A stretch of 64,000 nucleotides of DNA from Algoriphagus terrigena DSM 22685 (GCF_000429445.1 NZ_AUBW01000003.1:124001-188000), one strand, 5' to 3'; shown: positions 43,501 through 52,410, counted from the first letter of the stretch. The notes: generated by a model from the sequence alone, not told the origin. Numbers and translations are program-made.

Positions 43501-45058
43501 TCAACTGTGGAGAAAAACAGTCCTGATCAGCGCATACCAGTACCAACTGGCGGGGAATTTTGGACAGAGCGGATCGGCAGGTTCTTTTTGGGCGATCTTC
43601 CTAAAAGCGCTAAAAAGTAACCGGTCTGCATTTCGCCCAGAAATGATGGATTGGCAAACGCTCATCCAGTCCAGCCGCCTTGAGAGCAGCACGAGACAGA
43701 TGCTTCGCCGATTCGTTCAAACCAGTTACCTCCGTGAGCCACGCCGATATTCGTATTCGGTCAACACCGAGCGACTTTCGTCCGTGGTTGGGTATTGGAA
43801 AGAAGAGGGTTTTCTGCCATGGTGGACGCCCATCAAGTCCAAGATCAAACTACTCTCCGTCCTGCTTTTCTCCATCGAGCATGTAGAAAAGAGTGAGGCA
43901 TTCTTGTTGGTTTCAGCCCTGACTGACGGAAATGCGGCGAAACTGATCCAGGATTTTGATGCGAAGCAATTGAAAAAACTGCTCCGGCGCTTGTCGTCCA
44001 GTAAGTATAAGAGGCATTTTGCCTCCCTGATCCTGGAAGGTCGACGTAATCTAGCCGAACTGGAAAACCGGGGTCAAATCGAAACAAGGCTCGCGGACGA
44101 CCAGGAGTTTTTTGATTCGATATATTCCCTCGATCCACAGACGCTGTCAGGCTCTAAATTGGAGCGTTGGATTAAAAAGCAGATCAACTCCTCCGTCGAA
44201 GGTGAGGTGGTTAGGAGCTGGTTTGGATACGATCCACGCATTCAGGGGCAATTGGAAGCGCTGCTGTCCTGGAGCCGATTCCTGCATTTTGGGAATCTCA
44301 GTCCGGGCAAGTGGAAGCTTTGGGTGTTGAGATTTGCCTTAGACTTTTATGTCAGCAAACGAAACAGCTTTTCTGAAGCTTTTCTGGGACATTTTCTCAG
44401 GCATCTTTCCCGATCCCAAGCCGGTGTGAACTGGAAAGTTGTTTTTCATCGGTTGCTTGGCAACAAAGAGTTTGCGAAGCAATGTGAGCCACAGGTCAGG
44501 GATGAAATCAAACAGCTCTTTCCCGAGCGGTCTAAAAAGGAAATCTTGGAACCCACCACGGGTGATCTGGTCAAGATCGGAAATGCGGGACTGGTTCTAT
44601 GCTGGCCTTTTCTGTCGGTGCTGTTTTCGAGACTCAAGCTTAGCCAGGGGGGCGTGATTCCGGTCGAGTCACAGTCCAAGGCTGTAATGCTATTACAATA
44701 CTTGGTCTTTGGTCACACCGATTTTCCCGAGTATGAGCTGGTCTTAAACAAGGTGCTGATCGGGATGAAGACCAGCCAGCATCTGGAGGCGGGGGAATTG
44801 AGCCAGGAGGAAAAAGACATGGTGGTGAGTCTTCTGCATGGGATGAAGGGCAATTGGGAAAAGATGAAAAATGCTTCCGTGGATGCGATCAGGGAGACCT
44901 TTCTCCAGCGACAGGGCACCCTTGAGTTTGGCGCAGCGAGTAACATCCTGAGAGTGCCAAAGACAGGTGTGGACGTCTTGTTGGACTCCATATCCTGGAA
45001 CATCTCAGTGGTCAAGCTGCCCTGGATGGAAAAATCACTAGAAGTCAAATGGCGATAG
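40532..45058 (+). CDS. eCIS tape-measure protein (Afp14-like)
   Basis: A 1508-aa protein. The N-terminal 110 residues match the family annotated as contractile injection system tape measure protein: HQVDDLVFSFAYSTRPQAS, VLPELEKSFAEVAFGGLSLE, and FDRLEIDLGSLSEEDISEDL before EALKREIRERI. The rest is a long run of helices rich in R/K/L/S with no enzymatic motif. In AFP, Afp14 sets the tube length and its length correlates with particle length. The start overlaps the Afp12-like gene by 8 bp, and its end overlaps or abuts the next gene. Confidence 0.85.
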   Translation: MDNRHSHQVDDLVFSFAYSTRPQASRCNTKLQQLMAHDVLPELEKSFAEVAFGGLSLEFDRLEIDLGSLSEEDISEDLGEKIRPLLVEALKREIRERILGEPGYVLSTGVSQRQDFSLLALKAFFLQGYFPAWADSTLNLYSLLDFLIASRSTGIGELVREVSLKSESARKRIAFLKAPYFDQLIEVLVPGDAEWIMGYRESYLDLHRRERQLTDSAENMQHALNLFILTFVIHNVGPKFNRLSFSDSLLKSIAAHYNLDFLEFLRQITEILHQNTIENQLFRDFKEAIIWVGEKNNIEVQDEYSDFATSARDVIGWLNHPTEDDAITRYIQEWANTGMLFCELSSRFPGFWKSLSKQGLTQLISLMGGDAKREWLELTYTYLAWHSRRAKSGVTDQEATVKDLFDLAQQGSSKGEYLLFDLESWFSTVARHGFAHFGSTTEITRELLAMGLGAGVFQASLTLIRAKKYLNVKVKGESAGFSDQKYRDVISVTANPSSPINDDSIAGEDWPKGFSNEMASLSEWALAAYLSSGSLPSSFRELSKSDLQGTIARLIKSQNPVLLNLIRNSSRLGDFDLQKRWEGLFDQVSEGEMRDYVQKFAGPMTLRLLAWNEYLKKVLGSDLATSGYLDREIWKRFLEEVSHENRSGKAEKSLILIHAVERYLAAVMRMSSVSPKASNRIRELQKLLNSEKSVLIELVATNAAGRFSASVIARIAGAKTAFLQQIGLLRLPSRKLTAVLKSLNPQYMSRLRPAAFGVAFDQMVRLLGQDSLLKKLQTGLVKLTEKEVSQGMNLDNLAELQKMLQTSTSELESKAEEVIRQDLARLAKAVFSDTSRTSRKTELQESIRRILVFSRSKPELLLQFLRRNRHQLPTILVQVYQHTTPGNWRIFTTWLRHKKPTEFKMPECVVYPTTEGTKDIFDFVEEISRGKSIPSRRWIDVRLLSDSSKLDKGHAKETLQKIVPVTDALSGEITVLLTLPSGFFAKKSVLQLWRKTVLISAYQYQLAGNFGQSGSAGSFWAIFLKALKSNRSAFRPEMMDWQTLIQSSRLESSTRQMLRRFVQTSYLREPRRYSYSVNTERLSSVVGYWKEEGFLPWWTPIKSKIKLLSVLLFSIEHVEKSEAFLLVSALTDGNAAKLIQDFDAKQLKKLLRRLSSSKYKRHFASLILEGRRNLAELENRGQIETRLADDQEFFDSIYSLDPQTLSGSKLERWIKKQINSSVEGEVVRSWFGYDPRIQGQLEALLSWSRFLHFGNLSPGKWKLWVLRFALDFYVSKRNSFSEAFLGHFLRHLSRSQAGVNWKVVFHRLLGNKEFAKQCEPQVRDEIKQLFPERSKKEILEPTTGDLVKIGNAGLVLCWPFLSVLFSRLKLSQGGVIPVESQSKAVMLLQYLVFGHTDFPEYELVLNKVLIGMKTSQHLEAGELSQEEKDMVVSLLHGMKGNWEKMKNASVDAIRETFLQRQGTLEFGAASNILRVPKTGVDVLLDSISWNISVVKLPWMEKSLEVKWR

Positions 45059-45060
45059 AT

Positions 45061-47397
45061 ATGAATCGAACTTTAAATTTTTCGGCGAGAAAAGCCAAAA
45101 TAATCCTGCGCCAAACGGCCCGGGTGATCTTGGTTTTCGGGCTCGCCCTTTTGACTTCGCTTGCGTCCTACGCTCAAGTGGGCAAGGTGCCGCCATCTCA
45201 GATCGTAGTGAAGGATACGATCAACTTCGGTGACAGCGCCAGAAATGGCCTGATCAATAAGATCATCCAGCCGATACGCTTTCACGAGAACAAGATCAAA
45301 CGCGAGCGAGAGCGGATGGTCACACTGATAAGAAAGCTGGCGAAGGAAGGGGACATGAGCATCGATTCTGCAACCGTCGACGCCATCGTCAATGACTTGA
45401 TCAGCCTGACAGCAAGTCTGGCCGCGACTCAGGATACGACCGTCCGCCTCCAGGATGAGATCGATCAGGCGATCTTGGATCTGAACACCAAAGCACCCAG
45501 GCTGCTGGTGGACTCCATTCAGGTCCAGCTTGGGAATGTTCTTCAGGGATTGCTGGACGACTCCAAGGCAGAGAATGTCGCCGCCCGAAAGGAGCTGGTC
45601 GCGAAGCTGACAGCCTTGCGGCAAATCCAGTTTTCCTGTGGATCGGAGGAAGTTCCTGTCTTTCAGGCGACTCTTGGCGACACCCTGCAAGTAGACTACC
45701 AGAAATGTCTGAGTGCCCAAACGCGGATTTTCGGATGGCATCTGGCGTCTGCCAAAGACCGATATCAAAACTACAACCTCAACTACCTCACTGATCTGGT
45801 GCTGTACGGGTTTGAGCTGGCCGCCAGCGGGAAAGAAAACAATCCAAAGACTCTGGCGGGATTGCTTGACGGCGGGATTTTGGAGAAAAACCAGGGCTAT
45901 GGCAAGACAGTTTCCCTTTCGGTCTACAGTAACTCGACCGCGGTGGTCAGTACTTTTTTGAATCAAGATGCTGCACAGGAGCAATTTCTCTCACGGATCA
46001 AGGAGCTGATCTCATCCTATAAATTGCAGGGAATCAACATTTACTTTGGAGATATTCAAGCCAAAGACTCCAAGAAATTCTCCGCATTTGTCAAACGGCT
46101 AAAAACCGAGTTGACAGATGATGGGCAGAGCCTTGTGCTGACGATCAGCATTCCATCGATTGCCAACAGAAGATCTTTGGCGCAAGCCAATGTCTATGAG
46201 TTTGCGGTTTTGAATTCGTTGGTTGACTTCTATCTGGTTCAAACCCAAAATCTGAACATCACCGAGACCCGGATTCCCTTTGTCCAGAGTCCCCTGTACC
46301 CGGATCAGCTCAATTCCCGCGGATCGATAGAGGGGACGATGGCCTTTTACTCCAACGGCAAGGTACCTGTCGGAAAACTCGTCATGACGGTCGGTTATCA
46401 GGGGATTTCCTGGCCGATGCCGGACTTCGTGCCGGGCAGCAGAGCGACGGGTTTTGGGACGGTACTGGATTATAAGACGATTCAGCAGACGCTGGTGTCG
46501 ACCATCGGACTACCCGATGGGGCGGTGCTGGGCTACGACCCCGAGCAGGTGGCGGCGTATCTCAATTACGGGACTTTGGCCAATCTTAGACAGGTGTGGT
46601 ATGACGACGCCAAAAGTCTGGTGGAAAAATATAAATGGGGGCTGGATAACTCGACCGGAGGGGTTGCTATTTGGGGCTTGGGTGATGACGATGGCTATAC
46701 TGAGCTTTGGGATGCGCTGGGCGCCACATTGATCAGGGAAGATTCGGTTGTAGTCAGCTCCAAAAAACTGGTGGCTGACAGTTCCCAGAGGCTGACACTG
46801 AAGGAATACCTCTGGACCTATATGCAGGATATCCAGTGGGCCGGGCTGAACGACATCTACATCGGAGATCCCAACAAGAAGCCGGAAGCTGACTATTGCT
46901 ACTTCGACACCTATCCTGACCGTGACAGCCTGTATCGCCTGGCAAAAGCCTATGATGTCGCCAGTTTTTGGCAGAATCGCAGTGACTTTGTCAGATACGA
47001 CACCACAGAATATTATTCGATCGATTCTTATCAGGATTGTGTGTGTATGGTCGGCCGCTGGAATCGGTACGCGGAAGTCAACGGGATAGCGACACTCGTC
47101 CTGCTCGGCTTGACCGTTTTGGGTTTTGTGATCCTGCTTCTGGGGATCAGGAAGCATGGGGATGATTGGTCCTTGCGCGGGGTATTCACAGGAATTTGCA
47201 TTGGATTGGGCCTTTTGGCTCTGGTTGCGCTGTTTTTCTCCCTGTTTTTTAATACGCAGGTCGGATTCATCGGCGCGGGTAGCAGTGAAGTGACGATCTG
47301 GGTGCTGATCCTGATTTTCGCATTGGGTATCGCAGCTGGACTGGCGATCAATAGACTAAGAATGGCGAAGAAATTCGCCCATCGGGATTTGCCTTAA
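45061..47397 (+). CDS. Membrane-anchored GH18-like protein with degenerate active site
   Basis: ATG 45061 lies 2 bp after the tape-measure stop; ATG 45049 (10-bp overlap) is an alternative. It encodes 778 aa. A signal peptide (VILVFGLALLTSLASYAQ) leads into a helical region (residues 25-160) and a chitinase-like TIM barrel (about 220-600; VYSNSTAVVSTFLN, LVLTISIPSIA, VYEFAVLNSLVDFYLVQTQN and GVAIWGLGDDDGY). The GH18 catalytic signature DxxDxDxE is replaced by QGINIYFG near residues 323-330, so the catalytic Glu and the aspartates are gone. Three C-terminal helices (ATLVLLGLTVLGFVILLLGI, GICIGLGLLALVALFFSLFF, VTIWVLILIFALGIAAGLA) fix it in the inner membrane. It probably binds rather than cuts glycan, perhaps peptidoglycan, and may anchor or release particles. 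Confidence 0.75.
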   Translation: MNRTLNFSARKAKIILRQTARVILVFGLALLTSLASYAQVGKVPPSQIVVKDTINFGDSARNGLINKIIQPIRFHENKIKRERERMVTLIRKLAKEGDMSIDSATVDAIVNDLISLTASLAATQDTTVRLQDEIDQAILDLNTKAPRLLVDSIQVQLGNVLQGLLDDSKAENVAARKELVAKLTALRQIQFSCGSEEVPVFQATLGDTLQVDYQKCLSAQTRIFGWHLASAKDRYQNYNLNYLTDLVLYGFELAASGKENNPKTLAGLLDGGILEKNQGYGKTVSLSVYSNSTAVVSTFLNQDAAQEQFLSRIKELISSYKLQGINIYFGDIQAKDSKKFSAFVKRLKTELTDDGQSLVLTISIPSIANRRSLAQANVYEFAVLNSLVDFYLVQTQNLNITETRIPFVQSPLYPDQLNSRGSIEGTMAFYSNGKVPVGKLVMTVGYQGISWPMPDFVPGSRATGFGTVLDYKTIQQTLVSTIGLPDGAVLGYDPEQVAAYLNYGTLANLRQVWYDDAKSLVEKYKWGLDNSTGGVAIWGLGDDDGYTELWDALGATLIREDSVVVSSKKLVADSSQRLTLKEYLWTYMQDIQWAGLNDIYIGDPNKKPEADYCYFDTYPDRDSLYRLAKAYDVASFWQNRSDFVRYDTTEYYSIDSYQDCVCMVGRWNRYAEVNGIATLVLLGLTVLGFVILLLGIRKHGDDWSLRGVFTGICIGLGLLALVALFFSLFFNTQVGFIGAGSSEVTIWVLILIFALGIAAGLAINRLRMAKKFAHRDLP

Positions 47398-47418
47398 AAC
47401 ACTTAAATACTTTTCACT

Positions 47419-49650
47419 ATGGGAAATTTTTCAAAATCAAACTTGCCCGAAACTTCCAAAAAGCAAGAAACGGGCTCAGGAAAGGGGCAAAATTCATCGG
47501 TTCAAATGAAGGATACCAGGACGGAGAATGTTGCTCAGCGTCAGTTTGCTGCCTTGGCTAATTCCAAACAGGGAAACGAAGCGGTCCAACGCACGGTGTC
47601 CGAAGAGGAACTTCAGATGAAAGGGATGGAGGAGGAGGAAGTCCAGATGAAAGCTGTGGACAAGGAGGAATTGCAGCTAAAATCCGTAGAGTCTCCAGTG
47701 ACGACGTCATTCGTCCAGAATCCGTTTGCCGCCCCCTTCCAGCGAGTCGAAAACAACACCGGCCTGCCTGACCAGCTCAAATCCGGCGTCGAAAACCTGT
47801 CAGGGTACAGTCTGGATGATGTCAATGTCCACTACAATTCAAGCAAACCGTCCCAACTTCAAGCCCATGCCTATGCCCAAGGGACAGACATACACGTCGC
47901 GCCGGGCCAGGAACAACACCTTCCCCATGAAGCATGGCACGTAGTCCAGCAGAAGCAGGGGCGGGTCAAGGCTACCCGGCAGCTGAAGGGAACACTCAAT
48001 ATCAACGACGATGCGGGATTGGAAAATGAAGCGGATGTGATGGGGGCTAAGGCGTTGCAAATGAAGGGAACCGGAGGGAGCGTCCAGAAAATGAACGTGA
48101 GATCAAGAATAGTGCAGCGGGAGCCTGAAGAAGAAGCCGAGAACAACCGGATGACCGACAGCAGGATGGACGCGCTGGTAAAACGCGTCTTGGCGATATT
48201 GGGCGTTTTGACCGCGCAGGGGGAAGATTACGAAAAGACCTATGGTGAGAAAGGCAAGGATCTGGGAAAGCAAGGGGTGGAGAAAGCAAAAGGCGCACTG
48301 TTGGGCAGCGGAGAGAAGGAGGGACCATCACTCAAAGAGAAAGTCGTCAAGGAAGGATTGAAGAGATGGTGGGCGACACTGGAGCCTGAAGAAAAAGTGG
48401 ATATGCTTAAAGAGAGTGGAAGCTTCTTTTCTGGCCTTTTCGGCGGAGGCTCAGGCGAGCAGGAAAAGGAAAAAGTAAAGCATGAAGAACCAGAAAAACC
48501 AAAGGGCAAAGGAGCGAAATTTGAATCCGATATTACCTCCCAAGATCTGGAGACACTCTATGAAACCTACAAAGGGTACGGTAAAATCAAGAAAAAAATC
48601 GAAGAGTTTGGATCGGGCGTAAGAGATTTAGCGGAGGAGCTGGGGGCAGACGTGGGTGTTAAAGTCGGCGAATTCAAAAACGAACGGGAGTTTTTATCCA
48701 AGTTTGAAGAACAGCAGGTTCCCTACAAAGTTGCCAGGTTGGAGTTTGCTTTTTTGAAGGAGACCATCGGGAAAACCAAGAACGAAAGTAGATATCAGGA
48801 AGAATTGGAAGCCCTTTCCGACGCGTTGGACGTGAGACTACAGGGGCCAAGCGGCATGATCAACAATCCGGGCCGGTTTACCGGAGACAAAGAACAGATG
48901 GCTAAGGCCGTTGACACCTGTTCGATTGCCTATCAAAATCTAAAAGTAGCCAATGTGGTCCGTAACGGCACGACATCCTTGTTGTCCAATCTCGGGATAG
49001 GAATCGATAAATTGGTGAAGGGAGGCGTAGAGTTCGTTGAGGGTCTTTTGGGGATTTCCAAGCAGGTCGATCCTAAAATCGGACAAAAACAAGCCGAGCT
49101 GGTCACGGCGCTCTTGGCTGTTTGTAACCGGTCTTGGTACACGCATACCAGCGGCATATTTGCATTCAAGCCGGATGGTGTCACAGAAGTGGGGAAAAAG
49201 CTTGTTGGAAGTAAAACTGCCAGCCAGAAACTGACTGCGATCAAATCGCAATTGACTAAACCGGAAGAAGATCTGGTCAAGACCGAGAGCGAGATCACTT
49301 CAAACGACAGCAAGATAGGCAGACTGACCGGATCCTTGCAACAAGACGTAACTGTCGACAAGGCGCTGTCCAAAACCCGAACCCAGAAAGGAACCGAAGA
49401 ATACGGCGGAAAGCAGATAGACAATTCCTCCAAACTTGCAGAACTGGGCGTCGAAAAGGCGAGGCTTGCGCTCGAAAAGCGGAACCTGAAGAAGAAGATC
49501 AAAGGGGACGGCAGGAGGCCGCTCACCCAGGTCTTCTACAATGCCATCAAAGATCTCCAGCCGGACGATTTGACCAGCTTGGGCAAAACCATTACCATTA
49601 TGGAACAGATTGGAGAAGAGCTGGAAACCACGAAGCATACTGCAAGTTAA
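47419..49650 (+). CDS. DUF4157 eCIS cargo/effector protein
   Basis: A 743-aa protein without a signal peptide. The N-terminal 90 residues are disordered, with repeated VQMK/LQMK/VQRT motifs. Residues about 113-182 form the DUF4157 (eCIS-core) domain: LPDQLKSGVENLSGYSLDDV, VHYNSSKPSQLQAHAYAQGT, and HLPHEAWHVVQQKQGRV with the metallopeptidase-like H170-E-A-W-H. The C-terminal 500 residues are mostly charged helix and coiled coil (DLETLYETYKGYGKIKKKIE, LGVEKARLALEKRNLKKKIK) with no known toxin motif. DUF4157 proteins are strongly associated with eCIS loci and loaded cargo. It is the last gene of the operon, the usual place for effectors. Confidence 0.85.
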   Translation: MGNFSKSNLPETSKKQETGSGKGQNSSVQMKDTRTENVAQRQFAALANSKQGNEAVQRTVSEEELQMKGMEEEEVQMKAVDKEELQLKSVESPVTTSFVQNPFAAPFQRVENNTGLPDQLKSGVENLSGYSLDDVNVHYNSSKPSQLQAHAYAQGTDIHVAPGQEQHLPHEAWHVVQQKQGRVKATRQLKGTLNINDDAGLENEADVMGAKALQMKGTGGSVQKMNVRSRIVQREPEEEAENNRMTDSRMDALVKRVLAILGVLTAQGEDYEKTYGEKGKDLGKQGVEKAKGALLGSGEKEGPSLKEKVVKEGLKRWWATLEPEEKVDMLKESGSFFSGLFGGGSGEQEKEKVKHEEPEKPKGKGAKFESDITSQDLETLYETYKGYGKIKKKIEEFGSGVRDLAEELGADVGVKVGEFKNEREFLSKFEEQQVPYKVARLEFAFLKETIGKTKNESRYQEELEALSDALDVRLQGPSGMINNPGRFTGDKEQMAKAVDTCSIAYQNLKVANVVRNGTTSLLSNLGIGIDKLVKGGVEFVEGLLGISKQVDPKIGQKQAELVTALLAVCNRSWYTHTSGIFAFKPDGVTEVGKKLVGSKTASQKLTAIKSQLTKPEEDLVKTESEITSNDSKIGRLTGSLQQDVTVDKALSKTRTQKGTEEYGGKQIDNSSKLAELGVEKARLALEKRNLKKKIKGDGRRPLTQVFYNAIKDLQPDDLTSLGKTITIMEQIGEELETTKHTAS
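47602..47691 (+). repeat. Three tandem decapeptide repeats in the cargo N-terminus
   Basis: Residues 62-91 of the DUF4157 protein are three exact-length 10-residue units: EEELQMKGME, EEEVQMKAVD and KEELQLKSVE. Scattered single copies of VQMK or LQMK occur at residue 28 and around 212-224. The array lies directly before the DUF4157 domain. Confidence 0.85.
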
Positions 49651-49729
49651 TTAACAAGAGTGGTTTTCCTTTTTCACCAAAAAGTGGAATAAAATCTGTC
49701 AAATTGTAAAAAAGTCAGACAATTGCTTG

Positions 49730-49801
49730 TAGTATTTTGAATTTTCGGTTGATAAAATGGAAAATTTACTAATTTGCCTGACCTATTAAATTTGACCCGG
49801 A
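49730..49801 (+). promoter_or_regulatory. Possible ppc promoter
   Basis: The sequence GTTGATAAAATGGAAAATTT followed by ACTAATTTGCC gives a TTG about 18 bases before TAATTTG, near the Bacteroidetes -33/-7 layout, within the 151-bp gap between the eCIS operon and ppc. The match is imperfect. Confidence 0.3.
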
Positions 49802-52336
49802 ATGCACCCTATCTACGACACGCAAGTCGCCAAGCGATTCACCATCTACAACAGCCTTTTTTTAGACCTGCCGTTTGACGACATCTACGTCACAGGGACG
49901 CTGTTGCCCTTTTTGGGCAAGGCCTGCGAGCGCGGCTATGCCTCAGGCAAATCTCCGCGTGAGATCATTGATGGGTTTTTTGAGGAAATGATGCCCGGGG
50001 AAAGTGAAAAGAAACGCTTCGATTTTCTTTTCGAAATGATCCAATACGTGGAGCGTCAGGTCGTGCTGTTTGACTCGATCGAAGACGCCGCATTTGAGAA
50101 GATCAACGACATATCAGGGAAGGGATCCATCAAAGCATTGATCAACAGAGTTGAAAATGACCGGAAAAAAGAAGCGCTGATTGAGAAGTTAAAAACCTTT
50201 TCGGTTCGTCTGACTCTCACGGCACACCCGACTCAGTTCTATCCAGGCAGTGTCCTGGGTATCATCACCGACTTAGAAAATGCCATCCGGACGGATGATC
50301 TGGAAAGTATCAATCTTTTGCTTCAGCAGCTTGGCAAGACCGGCTTTATCAACCGGGAAAAACCAACTCCTTTTGACGAGGCCATCAGCCTAATCTGGTA
50401 CCTGGAAAATGTGTTCTACCATAGCATCCCCGATATAATTATTAGGCTCCTCAACGGGCTGGGTCAGCCCCTGCATACTTGGGAAAATCCTTCGATCCTG
50501 AGAGTTGGCTTCTGGCCGGGAGGTGACCGTGACGGCAATCCCTTTGTCACTCACGAGACGACCATCCAGGTGGCAGATCGACTGAAGAAGTGGCTAATGC
50601 GCTGCTATTACAGAGATTTAAAAAAGCTCAGAAAGCGACTAACCTTCAAGCATGTGGAGGAGCACATCGCCAAGGCTGAGCGGGGAATTTATTACACGCT
50701 GTTTGAAAATAAACAAATCTATGCGTCCAAGGATGACTTGCTTGCCATCCTTCTCGATGCCCGCGAGGCGCTGGTCACCTATCACGATGGCCTGTTTCTC
50801 GACTTGCTCGACCGATTTATACTGAAAGTCCGGATTTTCGGATTCCACTTTGCACACATGGACCTGCGTCAGGACAGCCGCAAGCACGATGGGTTGTGGG
50901 AGGAGGTATTCAGCATTCAAGGCAAGGAGTATACTGGGACTGAATCGGAGTTGATTGACAAGGTCATGAAAACCAAGGCGCTTCCGTCATTGGAGCATTT
51001 TGAGGAGCCTTTTCACAAAGAAATCCTCCAGTCTATGGCGACCGTCAAGTCGGTGCAGCGAACTAATGGCGAAGAGGGACTGCATCGCTACATCATCTCC
51101 AACTGCCAGTCGGTATTGCATCTCCTCGAAGTGTACCAGATGGCCAAACTGACGATGGGGGTGAAGGCAGGTGAGCTGCCGCTGGACATCGTTCCGTTGT
51201 TTGAGACCATCGATGACTTGCAGATGGCTCCACAGATCATGACCCAACTTTATCAGATGCCCGAGTACAAAACGCATCTAAATAGCCGAGGCAAAAAGCA
51301 AAGCATCATGCTGGGCTTTTCTGACGGCACCAAAGACGGCGGATACTTAAAGGCTAACTGGTCGATTTTGGTTGCAAAAGAAGAACTGACCCGTGTTTCA
51401 AGAGAAAATGACATTCAGGTAGTATTCTTCGACGGAAGAGGTGGCCCCGTCGCTCGCGGCGGAGGGAATCTGCATAATTTCTATGCATCCTTGGGCCAAA
51501 AAGTCGAAAATTCGGAAATCCAGGTAACGATCCAAGGTCAGACAATCTCTTCCAACTACGGAAAGCAGGCATCCTGTACCTACAATTTTGAACAGTTGCT
51601 GAGCGCTGGGGTCGAAAATCATCTCTATCCGGACTCGGAGAAAAATCTTAACGAGGTACAAAGAGCCTTGATTCAGGAGCTCGCCGACAGTGGCTATGAG
51701 ACCTACAAGGACTTGAAAAGCCACCCAAAGTTTGTCCCTTACCTGGAGCACGTCGCACCGCTTAAGTTTTTTGGAATGACGAATATCGGTTCGAGACCTT
51801 TGAAAAGAGGAGGCGATTCAGGCTTGAAATTCGAAGACTTGAGAGCAATCCCTTTCGTGGGATCATGGGCGCAGATGAAGCAAAACATTCCGGGATTTTA
51901 CGGAGTGGGATCGGCTATTGCGGCGCTGGAAAAAGAAGGAAAGTTGGACGATCTAAAGCAATTGTACCAGGACAGCCTATTCTTCCGGACCTTGCTGGGC
52001 AATTCGATGCAATCGTTGAATAAGTGTTTTTACCCGGCAACGGCCTATTTGAAAGACAATCCCGAATACAGTGAGTTTTGGAAGCTGCTCTTCAGGGAGT
52101 ATGAGTGCTCGGTGAAGATGCTGAAAAAAATCTCCGGCATGGAGGAATTGCTGGAAGATAATCCGGTTTCCAAATCGTCCATCGAAATCCGTGAGCGGAT
52201 CGTCTTGCCGCTGATCACGATCCAACAGTACGCTATACAGATTGGGCTGGACAAAGGAGCCTCTACAGAGCTCTTGGACAGACTGATCCTTCGAACCATG
52301 TTTGGCATCATCAACGCTACCAGAAATGCAGCTTGA
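49802..52336 (+). CDS. ppc: Phosphoenolpyruvate carboxylase
   Basis: Carboxylates PEP to oxaloacetate to replenish the TCA cycle. The 844-aa protein carries the signatures LTLTAHPTQFYPGSV (catalytic H142), GFWPGGDRDGNPFVT, FGFHFAHMDLRQDSRKHD, LGFSDGTKDGGYLKANW and FFDGRGGPVARGGGNLHNFY with the mobile-loop glycines. The C-terminal NATRNAA replaces the usual GxRNTG end, as in other Bacteroidetes-type short PEPCs. It is a single-gene unit ending at two nested terminators. Confidence 0.97.
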   Translation: MHPIYDTQVAKRFTIYNSLFLDLPFDDIYVTGTLLPFLGKACERGYASGKSPREIIDGFFEEMMPGESEKKRFDFLFEMIQYVERQVVLFDSIEDAAFEKINDISGKGSIKALINRVENDRKKEALIEKLKTFSVRLTLTAHPTQFYPGSVLGIITDLENAIRTDDLESINLLLQQLGKTGFINREKPTPFDEAISLIWYLENVFYHSIPDIIIRLLNGLGQPLHTWENPSILRVGFWPGGDRDGNPFVTHETTIQVADRLKKWLMRCYYRDLKKLRKRLTFKHVEEHIAKAERGIYYTLFENKQIYASKDDLLAILLDAREALVTYHDGLFLDLLDRFILKVRIFGFHFAHMDLRQDSRKHDGLWEEVFSIQGKEYTGTESELIDKVMKTKALPSLEHFEEPFHKEILQSMATVKSVQRTNGEEGLHRYIISNCQSVLHLLEVYQMAKLTMGVKAGELPLDIVPLFETIDDLQMAPQIMTQLYQMPEYKTHLNSRGKKQSIMLGFSDGTKDGGYLKANWSILVAKEELTRVSRENDIQVVFFDGRGGPVARGGGNLHNFYASLGQKVENSEIQVTIQGQTISSNYGKQASCTYNFEQLLSAGVENHLYPDSEKNLNEVQRALIQELADSGYETYKDLKSHPKFVPYLEHVAPLKFFGMTNIGSRPLKRGGDSGLKFEDLRAIPFVGSWAQMKQNIPGFYGVGSAIAALEKEGKLDDLKQLYQDSLFFRTLLGNSMQSLNKCFYPATAYLKDNPEYSEFWKLLFREYECSVKMLKKISGMEELLEDNPVSKSSIEIRERIVLPLITIQQYAIQIGLDKGASTELLDRLILRTMFGIINATRNAA

Positions 52337-52376
52337 CGTCTTATTGAATTGAGGAGCTGATAAGGCTTCAGAAAAA

Positions 52377-52410
52377 CAAAAACTCTCCAGGGAAACTTGG
52401 AGAGTTTTTG
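52377..52410 (+). terminator. ppc terminator
   Basis: A perfect 13-bp stem CAAAAACTCTCCA/TGGAGAGTTTTTG with an 8-nt loop, 40 bp after the ppc stop; T-rich on its 3' side. Confidence 0.9.

Noticed and set aside
23773..49650. Interpretation as a prophage or a classical type VI secretion system
   Set aside because: No capsid, portal, terminase, integrase or lysis genes, and no TssJLM membrane complex; AAA+ ATPase, DUF4255 and DUF4157 point to eCIS.
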